This document shows, piece by piece, positions 25,933-34,583 of a stretch of DNA of 64,000 nt. The position numbers and the translations under genes are program-made. The DNA lies in contig JAODMR010000025.1 in assembly GCA_025465475.1 (NCBI GenBank), positions 39,363 to 103,362 of the forward strand. Reading direction: 5' to 3'. Origin of the DNA: Micrococcaceae bacterium (GTDB taxonomy: Bacteria; Actinomycetota; Actinomycetes; Actinomycetales; Micrococcaceae). Position 1 is the first letter of the stretch, and each line of letters starts with the position of its first letter. The notes below the pieces were generated by a model. It was not told the origin of the DNA. It searched no databases and was given only the letters and a program-made list of their open reading frames with translations.

Positions 25933-27393
25933 TCAGGCGGTGGACGCCGGGTTCCCAGCGCTGTTTCCCAGGTCCGTCGCAGCCGTCTCGGTACGCGGTT
26001 TTCCTTCTTTTTCCGGCAGCGGGTCGGGATTTTCGAACGACTCCAGCAGCTCGGGAACCGTCAGGGCAACCTGCCAGTCGCGGGCGCCGAGGTCGCGCAA
26101 CTCGGCGGAAAGGGCCTCGGCCGACAGGTCTGCCGGCGGGCGCCAGGCAACCCGGCGGAGAAAATCGGGGGTGAGCAGGTTTTCCACCGGCATGTTGACC
26201 TGCTCCGCCAGGTTGGCAAGGCGGATCCGCGCGGTGGCCAGGCGTGCTGCTGCCAGCGGGTCCCGCTCGGCCCAGACCCGCGGCGGTGGCGGGGCGTTGG
26301 TCGGCAGGTGAAGCGGGGGCAGGTCCTGCATCGTGCGTGCAACGGTGATGGCGCGCAGCCAGCGGGGAGCTTCCCGCTTGGCGGCACGGCCGTGGAAGCC
26401 GGGGACCGCCAACAGGCCGGGCACCGTCGTCGGCATCGCACGCGCGGCAGCGACCAGGGCCGAATCAGGGATCAGCCGACCCGGGGCAACGTCCCGCTTT
26501 TGGGCCAGGGAGTCCCGTTCCTGCCACAGCTCCCGCACCGCTGCCAGTTGACGACGGTCCCGGAGCTGGTGGACTCCGGAGGTGCGGCGCCAGGGCTCCT
26601 GCCGGGGCGCCGGAACTCCGGCGGCCAGGATGGCGGCGAACTCCTCTTCTGCGTAGGACAACTTTCCCGCATCGCGCAAAAGTTCGATCAGTTCCTCGCG
26701 GAGTTCCGCCAGCACTTCAACATCCAACGCCGCATAACGCAGCCACGGCTCCGGCAACGGGCGGGTGGACCAATCGGCGGCGGAGTGTTCCTTGGCCAGG
26801 CCGAAGCCCAGCAGTTGCTCAATCACCGCTGCCAGGCCGACCCGTGGCAGGCCTGCCAGCCGGGCGGCGAGCTCCGTATCGAACAATCGGTCCGGCCACA
26901 TGCCCAGCTCCTGCAGGCACGGCAGGTCCTGGCTGGCGGCGTGCAGGATCCATTCGCACCCGCGCAAGGCGTCGTTCAGAACGGACAGGTCCTCGAACGG
27001 CTCGGGGTCGATCAGCCACGTGCCGGCACCCTCGCGGCGGATCTGGACCAGGAAGGCGCTCTGGCCGTACCGGAAGCCGGAGGCCCGCTCCGCGTCCACG
27101 GCAGCCGGGCCGCTACCTGCGGCAAGCGCGGCCGCGGCCCGCTCGAGTCCTTCCTGGTTGGCAATCACCAGGGGTACACCGTCCCGTGGCGAGTTCAGCT
27201 CGACGACCTCGGGCAGGGCGGAGAGGTCCACGCCGGTGCTTGCCATCTCTTCGGATGTTGCTGCGGGACCCCGGTTTACGGGTGAGGAGGCCGGGGCGTC
27301 ACCGTTAGCTGGGGGAGCGTCCGGGGCACCGGTGGGGCCCGAGGCCCGGGTACTGCGTCGCCGGGTCCGATTTTCCGTATGTGGAGAGGTCAT
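25933..27393 (-). CDS. RNase D-like 3'-5' exonuclease with HRDC domain
   Basis: 486 residues. The DEDDy exonuclease domain occupies about residues 65-240: AAVDAERASGF (first acidic pair), ILHAASQDLPCLQELG with LFDTELAARLAG, and the terminal LRYAALDVEVLAEL (Tyr and Asp of motif III). A helical HRDC domain and a longer actinobacterial C-terminal extension follow. It would trim RNA 3' ends. DUF3000 lies immediately upstream on the same strand, the same pairing as Rv2681/Rv2680 in M. tuberculosis. The first 60 residues are basic and low complexity. Confidence 0.9.
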   Translation of the reverse strand: MTSPHTENRTRRRSTRASGPTGAPDAPPANGDAPASSPVNRGPAATSEEMASTGVDLSALPEVVELNSPRDGVPLVIANQEGLERAAAALAAGSGPAAVDAERASGFRYGQSAFLVQIRREGAGTWLIDPEPFEDLSVLNDALRGCEWILHAASQDLPCLQELGMWPDRLFDTELAARLAGLPRVGLAAVIEQLLGFGLAKEHSAADWSTRPLPEPWLRYAALDVEVLAELREELIELLRDAGKLSYAEEEFAAILAAGVPAPRQEPWRRTSGVHQLRDRRQLAAVRELWQERDSLAQKRDVAPGRLIPDSALVAAARAMPTTVPGLLAVPGFHGRAAKREAPRWLRAITVARTMQDLPPLHLPTNAPPPPRVWAERDPLAAARLATARIRLANLAEQVNMPVENLLTPDFLRRVAWRPPADLSAEALSAELRDLGARDWQVALTVPELLESFENPDPLPEKEGKPRTETAATDLGNSAGNPASTA

Positions 27394-27448
27394 GATGCGA
27401 CCAGTCTACCGACGGCCCGGTACGGCACCGGTCGCCGGCCTGCCCGGC

Positions 27449-28069
27449 TCAGGTGAAACGCCTAATCGGCAGCGGCTGGACGCCCTCGGGCAACGGGGGA
27501 AGACCGGCGAAGGTGCACACCATGTCCGACCAGGCTTCCAGGTGTGAGCGGACGTCCGCGGCTGCTGGAGTCCAGGAGGCCCGCAGCTCAATGTCGATGG
27601 CGTCCTGGCGATCGGCCAGGGTCCCGAAGGATTCCGAGAGGATCCTCGTGGCCGTCCCACCGGCGGCCCGATAGGGCGCCTGGTGGTTCTCCAGCGCCTC
27701 GGACAACCAGGTCCAGGCGACCGATCCCAGCAGTTGGTCGTTGCCGATTTCTGCTTCGAGCTGCGCCCGGATATACGTGACAATCCGGAACGTGCCGTCC
27801 CACAGGTCCGATCCGTCCGGGTCATGGAGCAGGATGAACCGTCCTGTGGCCAGTTCTGCGGGCGTTGACCGGGCGGCAGCTCGTCGTGCCGGTCCATGCA
27901 GCGGAGCGGCGGCGTTCCCTGGAACTTCGGCGGCCAGCGCGACGGCGTACGGCGCAAGCCGGGACGGCGCCGGAATTTCCTCCAGGCGCAGTTCAGGACG
28001 GCACCGGGCCTTTCGAAGGGACCCCAGGGCGGTCAGGAAATCCGAGGGTACCTGTGCTAGCGCGCTCAC
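27449..28069 (-). CDS. DUF3000 domain-containing protein
   Basis: 206 residues starting MSALAQVPSDFLTALGSLRKA. The DUF3000 body is clear in GRFILLHDPDGSDLWDGTFRIV (split by one glycine-rich turn), VAWTWLSEALENHQA, and the Trp-containing end HLEAWSDMVCTFAGLPPLP. The family is actinobacterial, about 200 residues, of unknown function, and usually sits upstream of the RNase D gene as here (55-bp gap). No membrane segment or catalytic motif is seen. Confidence 0.9.
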   Translation of the reverse strand: MSALAQVPSDFLTALGSLRKARCRPELRLEEIPAPSRLAPYAVALAAEVPGNAAAPLHGPARRAAARSTPAELATGRFILLHDPDGSDLWDGTFRIVTYIRAQLEAEIGNDQLLGSVAWTWLSEALENHQAPYRAAGGTATRILSESFGTLADRQDAIDIELRASWTPAAADVRSHLEAWSDMVCTFAGLPPLPEGVQPLPIRRFT

Positions 28070-28207
28070 CCTCGAAGACTAAAGTGCGCCGCCCTCATTC
28101 CGGCGCAGGCGCGCCGTTTTTTTGGCTGCAGCCCCGGGAGTCTTGCCATTGCCGGCGACGGCGATGTCTCTGGTGGCCTGGGGCTTTTCGGCTGGCGGGG
28201 CGTGCGC

Positions 28208-29278
28208 CTAGGCCAGTTCGCGACGGATGGCGGCGGCAAAGGCGTCGATGTCATCTTCGGTGGTGTCGAAGGAGCACATCCACCGGACCTCCCGGCGCGC
28301 CTCGTCCCAGTCGTAGAACCGGAACGTTTCCCGCAGCTTGTCCGCCACACCGGCCGGAAGAGTGGCGAAAACGCCGTTGGACTGTGTGTCCTGGGTCAGC
28401 TCCACGCCCGGGATGGAGGCCACGGCAGTGCGCAGCCGGGCAGCCATGGCGTTGGCCTGGGAGGCCGAGCGAAGCCACAGGTCACCCTCGAGCAGGGCAA
28501 TGAACTGCGCTGAAATGAAGCGCATCTTGGAGGCCAGCTGCATGTTCATCTTGCGCAGGTACTTCAGGCCGACCGTTGCCTCAGGGTTCAGGGCGACGAC
28601 GATTTCGCCGTAGAGCAGGCCGTTCTTCGTGCCGCCCAGGGACAGCACGTCGACGCCGGCGTCGGTGGTGAAGGCCCGGAGCGGTTCGCCCAGGTAGGCC
28701 GCCGCGTTGGCCAGCCGTGCGCCGTCCATGTGCAGGTGCATGCCACGCGCATGGCAGTGGTCGGCGATGGCGCGAACCTCCGCGGGGGTGTAGCAGGTTC
28801 CCAGCTCGGTGGTCTGCGTGATGGAGACCGCCAGCGGCTGGGCCCGGTGTTCATCACCCCAGCCCCAGGCTTCGGCGTCAATCAGTTCCGGCGTCAGTTT
28901 GCCGTCCGGTGCATCAACCGCGAGCAGTTTCATGCCGCCGACGCGCTCCGGCGCACCGTTTTCGTCCGAGTTGATGTGGGCCGTCCGGGCGCAGATCACC
29001 GCACCCCAGCGGGGGAGGAGGGACTGCAGCCCCAGGACGTTAGCGCCGGTGCCGTTGAAGACCGGAAAGGCTTCCAGTCCGGGGCCGAAATGATCCACGA
29101 GCACCTCGTGCAGGCGTTCGGTGTACAGGTCCTCGCCGTAGGAAACCTGGTGTCCTTCGTTGGCGCCGGCCAGCGCGGCCAGGATCTCCGGGTGCACGCC
29201 GGAGTAGTTATCCGAAGCAAATCCCCGCAGCAGTGGGTCGTGGAGGCGCACAGAAGTCCGCTCGTCCTGGCTGGTCAC
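28208..29278 (-). CDS. Low-specificity threonine aldolase family protein
   Basis: 356 residues of a fold-type I PLP enzyme that cleaves beta-hydroxy amino acids (threonine to glycine and acetaldehyde). Landmarks are GFASDNYSGVHPEIL at the N-terminus, FNGTGANVLGLQSLL, MHLHMDGARLANAAAYLG (Asp to the PLP nitrogen) and the Schiff-base lysine in LSLGGTKNGLLYGE. The GTG start at 29278 was chosen because it lies 13 bp after the SDR stop; a longer frame begins inside the SDR gene. It is the last gene of the DUF6421-SDR operon. Confidence 0.9.
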   Translation of the reverse strand: MTSQDERTSVRLHDPLLRGFASDNYSGVHPEILAALAGANEGHQVSYGEDLYTERLHEVLVDHFGPGLEAFPVFNGTGANVLGLQSLLPRWGAVICARTAHINSDENGAPERVGGMKLLAVDAPDGKLTPELIDAEAWGWGDEHRAQPLAVSITQTTELGTCYTPAEVRAIADHCHARGMHLHMDGARLANAAAYLGEPLRAFTTDAGVDVLSLGGTKNGLLYGEIVVALNPEATVGLKYLRKMNMQLASKMRFISAQFIALLEGDLWLRSASQANAMAARLRTAVASIPGVELTQDTQSNGVFATLPAGVADKLRETFRFYDWDEARREVRWMCSFDTTEDDIDAFAAAIRRELA

Positions 29279-29291
29279 GTTGTTTTCCGCC

Positions 29292-30029
29292 TTACTGAAG
29301 GATCTTGCGGCAGCCATTGAGGGAGGCGGCCGGCTGGGTGAAGAGGGCGCATATTTCCCCGGCCAATACTGTCACATCGGTGAAGCCGGGAAAGGTCCGT
29401 TCCGGGGACGCCGCCCGCATTCCCGCGTCGACCAGGCCCTTGACCGCCAGGATCACTGCCGCAGCGTTGCTGCCGTCCGCGGCGAAGCCGTTCGCCACGG
29501 CCTGGGTCCAGGCTTCGGCCGCGGACTTGGCGGCCGCATAGTTCGCGTTGTCGGCGGTTGGCCGGATGACCGACGTCGAGGAGACGATGGCCAGCCGGCC
29601 CGAGGGGGAGGCGACGAGGTCGTCATAAAAGGCGCGGCTGGTGTTGCGTAGCGTGCTCAGGATGCGGTGGTGCAGGAAGTCCCAGTCGGCGTCGGTCTGT
29701 CCGGCGATTCCCGCTCCGCCGCGCCAGCCCCCCACCAGGTGCACCAGACCGTCGATGCGGCCGAAGTCACGGTGTACAACGGCGGCCAGGGCAGCGACCT
29801 CGGCCGGCTCGGCCAGATCGCAGGCAAGTGCCGAGGCGGAGGGTATGCCGTCGATGGCGGCGGCGATGCGCCCGGCGTCGGATCCCACGCTGAGGACACG
29901 GAAGCCAGCGTGCGAAAGTGCCCGGGCGGTGGCAACTCCCGCTGGGCTGCTGCCACCGGCCAACAGGACGGTGAGGGTCGTTTCGGCGAGGCCGGGATCG
30001 GTGGCTGTCACAGTTTCCAGCTTAGCCAT
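29292..30029 (-). CDS. SDR-family oxidoreductase
   Basis: 245 residues with a Rossmann dinucleotide site (LLAGGSSPAGVATARAL, residue about 23), an acidic cofactor stretch (ACDLAEPAEV), the NAG-like motif HLVGGW, the catalytic serine in VSSTS, and YAAAKSAAEAW (YxxxK). Its ATG directly abuts the DUF6421 stop (TAAATG), so it is translationally coupled. A dehydrogenase paired with a threonine aldolase could act on a 3-hydroxy amino acid or the aldehyde product; this is inference from order only. Confidence 0.88.
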   Translation of the reverse strand: MAKLETVTATDPGLAETTLTVLLAGGSSPAGVATARALSHAGFRVLSVGSDAGRIAAAIDGIPSASALACDLAEPAEVAALAAVVHRDFGRIDGLVHLVGGWRGGAGIAGQTDADWDFLHHRILSTLRNTSRAFYDDLVASPSGRLAIVSSTSVIRPTADNANYAAAKSAAEAWTQAVANGFAADGSNAAAVILAVKGLVDAGMRAASPERTFPGFTDVTVLAGEICALFTQPAASLNGCRKILQ

Positions 30030-31463
30030 TTAGCCTTCCGCCGGGACCAGGGCTGACGCATCGGTGGAACCGGTGATGCCGGCAGTGGATTCGATGGTGG
30101 TGCGCAGCTTCTTTTCCAACGCCTCGTAGAACATTGACAGCGGAAACTCGTCGTCCAATACCTGATCGGTGAGCCCACGCGGCGGTCCATCCAGCGGCAG
30201 CGCCTGGGGGCCGCGCGCCCAGACGGATGCCGGGTTGGGCGTCAGGGTCTCGGCTACCAGTTCATAGGCCGCAAGCCAGTGAGCGACCTTGGGCCGGTCA
30301 ATGGACCGCCAGTACAGCTCCTCGATCCGGGTGCCCAGGGCTATGACGACGTCGGCCACCTCCGGCCAGTCGATGCTCAGCTTGGTGTCCGTCCAGTGCA
30401 GCACGTGATGCTGGTGAAGCCAGGCGAACAGCAGCTGGCCGCCGAGGCCGTCATAGTTGCGGACCCGGCTGCCGGTGATGGCGAAGCGGAAGATGCGGTC
30501 GAAGATGACCGCGTACTGAACCAGTTTGGCGTGCCGGCGGGCCATGGGCGAGGCGCTCTCGTCGTGCTCCACGCGCACCGACTCACGGAACGCCGTCAGG
30601 TCACAGCGGAGTTCCTCCAGGGAGTACAGGAAGTACGGCATGCGCTGTTTAATCATGAACGGGTCGAAGGGCAGGTCCCCGCGCATGTGGGTGCGGTCGT
30701 GGATCAGGTCCCACATGACGAAGGTTTCCTCGGTGAGCCCCTGGTCCTCGACGAGCTCAGCGGCTTCCGGCGGGAGTTCGAGCGCCGTGGTTGCTGCTGC
30801 GGCCTTCAGGACCTTGCGGAAGCGGGCCGCTTCCCGATCCGCAAAGATTCCACCCCACGTGAAGGTGGGAGTCGAGCGTACGGCAACGCTTTCCGGAAAG
30901 AGCACAGCCGAGTTGGTGTCGTAGCCGGCGGTGAAATCGACAAAGCGGACCGGCACGAACAGTCCGTTGGAGTAGTTGCCGCCCTCCAGTTCCGCGACGA
31001 AATCCGGCCAGATGACCTCCATGAGCACGGCTTCGACGAACCGGTTGGTGCTGCCGTTCTGGGTGTACATCGGGAAGACAACCAGATGGGCGAGTCCGTC
31101 CTGCCGGCTCAGCTGCGGCTGGAACGCGAGCAGCGAATCCAGGAAGTCGGGGATGCGGAAACCGTCGGCGGCCCACCGTGCAAAGTCCTCAACCAGCAGG
31201 CGCAGGTAGTCGGCGTCGTGCGGAAAGGACGGCGCCATGGCGGAAATCGAGGTGGTGATGCTCTTCACCAGCGAGTGGGCCCTGGCGGCGTCCGAAGCCT
31301 CAGGGATGGAACCGTCCTTGGCCTGCAGTTCCTGCAGTTCCGTCACGGACGCTTTGAGCGAGAGCCACGGGGAGGAGGCTGCCAACTGCTGCGCGCAAGC
31401 CATCGGTGCCTGCGGTCCGGAGGAAGGGAGGGAGGGATGAAGTGCCTGCGCCGTAGGGGTCAT
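30030..31463 (-). CDS. DUF6421 family protein
   Basis: A 477-residue protein of unknown function, first gene of an operon with an SDR and a threonine aldolase. It is globular and soluble-looking, without a signal peptide or membrane helix. Its most conserved-looking part reads WDLIHDRTHMRGDLPFDPFM (residues 251-270) followed by LYSLEELRCDLTAF (279-292). H255-x3-H259 with E283/E284 and D288 about 24 residues later resembles the metal site of gluzincin proteases (HExxH...E) but with Asp for the catalytic Glu. Other notable blocks are FPMYTQNGSTNRFVEA and FVPVRFVDFTAGYDTNSAV. Metal binding is an inference; the family name is from recognition of the sequence and its neighbours. Confidence 0.8.
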   Translation of the reverse strand: MTPTAQALHPSLPSSGPQAPMACAQQLAASSPWLSLKASVTELQELQAKDGSIPEASDAARAHSLVKSITTSISAMAPSFPHDADYLRLLVEDFARWAADGFRIPDFLDSLLAFQPQLSRQDGLAHLVVFPMYTQNGSTNRFVEAVLMEVIWPDFVAELEGGNYSNGLFVPVRFVDFTAGYDTNSAVLFPESVAVRSTPTFTWGGIFADREAARFRKVLKAAAATTALELPPEAAELVEDQGLTEETFVMWDLIHDRTHMRGDLPFDPFMIKQRMPYFLYSLEELRCDLTAFRESVRVEHDESASPMARRHAKLVQYAVIFDRIFRFAITGSRVRNYDGLGGQLLFAWLHQHHVLHWTDTKLSIDWPEVADVVIALGTRIEELYWRSIDRPKVAHWLAAYELVAETLTPNPASVWARGPQALPLDGPPRGLTDQVLDDEFPLSMFYEALEKKLRTTIESTAGITGSTDASALVPAEG

Positions 31464-31588
31464 CAGGGGTCCTTTCGCTTCGTGTGCGGCGGGGAACGCC
31501 GGGTGATGGGAAGCCTAGCAACAGGGCCAGAGGAACTTATCATTAACGCGCCTCAGCGTTAGAGGTTCTTTTGCTCAGGGACGTAAAA

Positions 31589-31634
31589 AGCGGCAACAGC
31601 GCCAGCCCCCGTAGGTGCTGGCGCTGTTGCCGCT
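31589..31634 (-). terminator. Rho-independent terminator of msrB
   Basis: A perfect 18-bp stem (AGCGGCAACAGCGCCAGC and its complement) with a 10-nt loop. Reading leftward it is followed by CTTTTTA, so it ends transcription coming from msrB. It is the strongest hairpin in the window. Confidence 0.93.
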
Positions 31635-31681
31635 ATGAGGTCCCTCTTAACCGCGGCAGCAGCTTCGGTGGGCCGCTGCCT

Positions 31682-32152
31682 TTACTGCTCTGCTGGAACG
31701 AGCTTCAGGGACACCGAATTGATGCAGAACCGCTGGTCGGTGGGGGTGTCGTAACCCTCGCCAGAGAAGACGTGTCCCAGGTGCGAGTCGCACGTGGCGC
31801 ACCGGACTTCCACCCGGTCCATGCCCATCGTCCGGTCGTGGATGTAGCGGACCTTATCCTCGGCCAGGGGGGCCCAGAAGGAGGGCCACCCGCAGTGCGA
31901 ATCGAACTTCTCCTTGCTGGTGAACAGCTCGGTGCCGCAGGCACGGCAGTTGTAGGCACCGGCGGTATGGGTGTCCCAGTACTCGCCGGTGTACGGGCGT
32001 TCCGTTCCGGCCTGCCGCAGGACGCGGTACTCCTCGGGGCTCAGCTCATCGCGCCACTGGGCATCCGTCCGGGAAGCCGGGGCGCTGGCGGGGGCACTAT
32101 TGGCGGAGGCGCTGTCCGCGGCCTGGCGGGCCGTATCCATTTCGTTCGTCAT
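31682..32152 (-). CDS. msrB: Peptide-methionine (R)-S-oxide reductase
   Basis: 156 residues. It repairs methionine-R-sulfoxide in proteins. The SelR/MsrB domain (about residues 30-153) has both Zn-binding CxxC pairs (CRACG and CATCD), CGWPSFWAPL, HLGHVFSGEGYDTPTDQRFC and the catalytic cysteine in RFCINSVSL. The first 27 residues are Ala/Ser-rich and variable. It lies 14 bp downstream of a small unknown gene, with which it is probably cotranscribed, and ends at a strong terminator. Confidence 0.97.
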   Translation of the reverse strand: MTNEMDTARQAADSASANSAPASAPASRTDAQWRDELSPEEYRVLRQAGTERPYTGEYWDTHTAGAYNCRACGTELFTSKEKFDSHCGWPSFWAPLAEDKVRYIHDRTMGMDRVEVRCATCDSHLGHVFSGEGYDTPTDQRFCINSVSLKLVPAEQ

Positions 32153-32166
32153 AACCCTTGCAACGT

Positions 32167-32661
32167 TCAGGAGTCGCCAATAAATCCCGAGCCGCTGTAC
32201 AGGTGCAGGACGGGCAGGCCCAGCTTGTGCTGCGCCTGGTTCGCCCAGTCCTGGTGGAAGGTATCAGCCAGGGCGTGCGGGCGGGTGACCACCACAGCCT
32301 GGCGGGCTTCCCGGCCCTGGACCTCCGCCACCAGGGAGGCGACCGCGTCGCCGTCGGCCACCCTGCCTTCAACCCGGGCGCCTGCCGTTTCCAGGGCCCG
32401 CAGGGAAGCCGCCAACGCCTGGGCGGCCCCGGCCCGAACCGTCTCCTGGTCCGGGGCCTTCTCCCGCAGGCCGCGGAATGCCGCGGGCAGGTCCAGCAGC
32501 GTCAGCTGGTCCACCACGTCGGCCAGCAGATGCCGCTTGGTGTCCGCCGGAACCAGCACCACCAACTGCACGTCGTCCCCCGCCTCGTACAGCCGGATGA
32601 TGTTGGCCGCGTCCCGTTCACCCAGCGGTTCCTCGGTCAGGATGATGATCGAATCAGTCAT
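32167..32661 (-). CDS. Hypothetical protein, Rossmann-like alpha/beta
   Basis: 164 residues starting MTDSIIILTEEPLGERDAANI; the longer in-frame ORF reaching 33108 runs through the oppositely oriented hydrolase gene and is rejected. Alternating beta strands (QLVVLVPA, QAVVVTRP, PVLHLYSG) and helices suggest a universal-stress-protein-like or HUP-type fold, but the ATP-binding G-x2-G-x9-GS motif is absent. It is upstream of msrB in the same direction, which hints at a role in stress. Family not recognised with certainty. Confidence 0.7.
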   Translation of the reverse strand: MTDSIIILTEEPLGERDAANIIRLYEAGDDVQLVVLVPADTKRHLLADVVDQLTLLDLPAAFRGLREKAPDQETVRAGAAQALAASLRALETAGARVEGRVADGDAVASLVAEVQGREARQAVVVTRPHALADTFHQDWANQAQHKLGLPVLHLYSGSGFIGDS

Positions 32662-32727
32662 GCCCCAACGATAGAGCAGCGGCGCCACCGGCGGGTGGCT
32701 ACATCTTGGTAACCGTGCGGTGCGCCG

Positions 32728-32757
32728 CTGACGTAGGCAGGCCAGCGTGGTGAGAAT
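32728..32757 (+). promoter_or_regulatory. Promoter of the alpha/beta hydrolase gene (leaderless)
   Basis: CTGACG (32728-32733), an 18-nt spacer, then GAGAAT (32752-32757), 6 nt before the ATG at 32764. The distance implies a transcript starting at the ATG. Divergent from the 32661 gene. Confidence 0.5.
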
Positions 32758-32763
32758 GGAACC

Positions 32764-34062
32764 ATGCGAACTCTTCCCGGTCAGCACGTGTTGAAATCCG
32801 GTGCAGTACCTCCCCGCGCAGGCAGGCCTGTTCCCGACGTCTCCAATCGGACCGGCGCCTGGTTCAAATGGACCGGGGTGGGCGTGGCCATCGGAGCCGG
32901 TGCCGCGTCCCTGGCTGTGACCTCTACTGCCGGGCTGGCCGCGTATTTCGCCCGCCGTGTCGTCACCCCCATCAACGGCAGGGACGAGAACTTGTCCATC
33001 CTCGCCGTCGTGCGGGAGGGGCCGGAGCAGCAGGTCGTGTTGCCCGCCAACCCGGACACCATTGTGGAAGGCACCTACAGCCTTTATTTCGACGGCGGCA
33101 GTGGGCACGCCCGAATCGGTGCCATCCGCTCCTACGTCCCCCGGGAAAACACCGTCACCCGCGCCGTGGAGGCCGTGCTGTCAGGCAACCTCGCCGAAGC
33201 CAAACGCGGTTGGTGGAGCGGCTCCGTCTACGACACTCCTGCCGACATTGGGCTGGCGTGGGAGGACGTGGAGGTGGAAGTCCCGGGAGGGACGGCTCCG
33301 GCCTGGCTCATCCGGGCGGAGCCGGGCCTGGACACCTGGGCGATCATGGTGCACGGCCGTGGAGCTACCAGGTCGGAGGGCCTGCGGGCCGTCCGGACCG
33401 CAGGGGAGCTGGGACTGACCAGCCTGCTGGTGTCGTACCGGAACGACGGCGATGCCCCCGCCGCGGACGACGGCCGGTACGGATTGGGCGTGACGGAGTG
33501 GGTCGATGTGGAGGCGGCCATCGGCTACGCCTTGTCCCGCGGAGCCAAGGATGTGGTGCTGTTCGGCTACTCCATGGGCGGGGCCATCTGCCTGCAGGCC
33601 GCGGACCGCAGCCGTTACCGGCACCTGATCCTGGCCCTGGTGCTGGACGCCCCCGTGATCAATTGGGTTGACGTGCTGGCCCATCAGGCGCAGCTGAACC
33701 GGATACCTGCCACCGTGGGCAGGTACGGCCAGCTCATGCTCAGCCATCCCCTTGGCCGAAGGATCACCGGCCTGGCCGCGCCGGTGGACCTGCAAAGCAT
33801 GGATTGGGTCAGCCGAGCCGTCGAACTGCGCACACCCACCCTGATCCTGCACAGCGTGGATGACGAGTTCGTTCCTTTCGGGCCTGCCCTGCAGCTGGCC
33901 CAGAAAAACCCGGAGATGGTGACGTTTGAGGCGTTCAGCAGGGCCGGGCACACCAAGGAATGGAACGTCGAACCCGAGCGGTGGGACGCCGTCGTTCGGA
34001 GCTGGCTGGGCCCCCGGCTGGGCAACTACGGACTGCCCCGGAATCCGGAGCTGCCCGAGTAG
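32764..34062 (+). CDS. Alpha/beta hydrolase, membrane-anchored
   Basis: 432 residues. One hydrophobic segment (about residues 37-62, GVGVAIGAGAASLAVTSTAG) after a short basic-aromatic start suggests an N-terminal membrane anchor. The hydrolase domain follows after about residue 175: oxyanion-hole HGRGATRSEG, nucleophile elbow LFGYSMGGAI, catalytic Asp in ILHSVDDEFVP and His in FSRAGHTKEWN. The intervening region (residues 65-170) is a family-specific domain. Substrate unknown; the general layout matches other actinobacterial acyl-peptidase/esterase-like proteins. Confidence 0.88.
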   Translation: MRTLPGQHVLKSGAVPPRAGRPVPDVSNRTGAWFKWTGVGVAIGAGAASLAVTSTAGLAAYFARRVVTPINGRDENLSILAVVREGPEQQVVLPANPDTIVEGTYSLYFDGGSGHARIGAIRSYVPRENTVTRAVEAVLSGNLAEAKRGWWSGSVYDTPADIGLAWEDVEVEVPGGTAPAWLIRAEPGLDTWAIMVHGRGATRSEGLRAVRTAGELGLTSLLVSYRNDGDAPAADDGRYGLGVTEWVDVEAAIGYALSRGAKDVVLFGYSMGGAICLQAADRSRYRHLILALVLDAPVINWVDVLAHQAQLNRIPATVGRYGQLMLSHPLGRRITGLAAPVDLQSMDWVSRAVELRTPTLILHSVDDEFVPFGPALQLAQKNPEMVTFEAFSRAGHTKEWNVEPERWDAVVRSWLGPRLGNYGLPRNPELPE

Positions 34063-34085
34063 TACTACGCCCGGGTAGGAAGCGC

Positions 34086-34544
34086 CTAGTGGGCCGGAAG
34101 GCGCTGGGCGGCAGCGACCTGGCGCTTGATGCGGCCGAGCATGGCCGACATGCCCCGCATCCGCAGCGGCGTGATGGCCCGGGTGAGCCCCAGCAGGTCA
34201 GGCATGTCGTCCGGCACGGCCAGGATCTCCTCGGCGCTCAGACCGTCAAGGCCCTCGTGCAGCACGCCGGCGAAGCCCCTGGTGGTGGGAGCTTCCTGCG
34301 GCGCCTTGAAATAGAGGTGCACCACCGGGGAGCCCTCCTCCACTTCCGTTTCCACCGTCAGGAACAGGGGAGTCTGGCATTCAACCACCTGCTCCAGCAG
34401 CTGCGGGTGGTCCAGCAGGCGCGGCGGCAGGTCAGGCAGGGAGCGGGAGAACTCCAGCAGCAACTGCAGCCGCTCCCGCTCCTCAAGGGCCTGGAAGTCG
34501 TCAACAATTTCCGCCAAGGCGGTGGGTAATGCAGAAATGCTCAT
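34086..34544 (-). CDS. SufE-type cysteine-desulfurase sulfur acceptor
   Basis: 152 residues of the SufE family, which takes persulfide sulfur from the SufS desulfurase for Fe-S cluster assembly. The acceptor cysteine lies in VVECQTPLFL (near residue 55), preceded by the helical LLDHPQLLEQ block; the C-terminal half holds GFAGVLHEGLDGLSAEEILAVP. The sulfurtransferase gene lies just upstream on the same strand, a pairing common in actinobacteria and suggesting shared sulfur trafficking. Confidence 0.94.
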   Translation of the reverse strand: MSISALPTALAEIVDDFQALEERERLQLLLEFSRSLPDLPPRLLDHPQLLEQVVECQTPLFLTVETEVEEGSPVVHLYFKAPQEAPTTRGFAGVLHEGLDGLSAEEILAVPDDMPDLLGLTRAITPLRMRGMSAMLGRIKRQVAAAQRLPAH

Positions 34545-34583
34545 CCCTACAAGCCTACGTCCCCGGCGCGGGTGCTGGCGGAA

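Noticed and set aside
32167..33108. Long form of the msrB-upstream gene
   Set aside because: The extra 149 codons lie antisense to the alpha/beta hydrolase N-terminus and its promoter.
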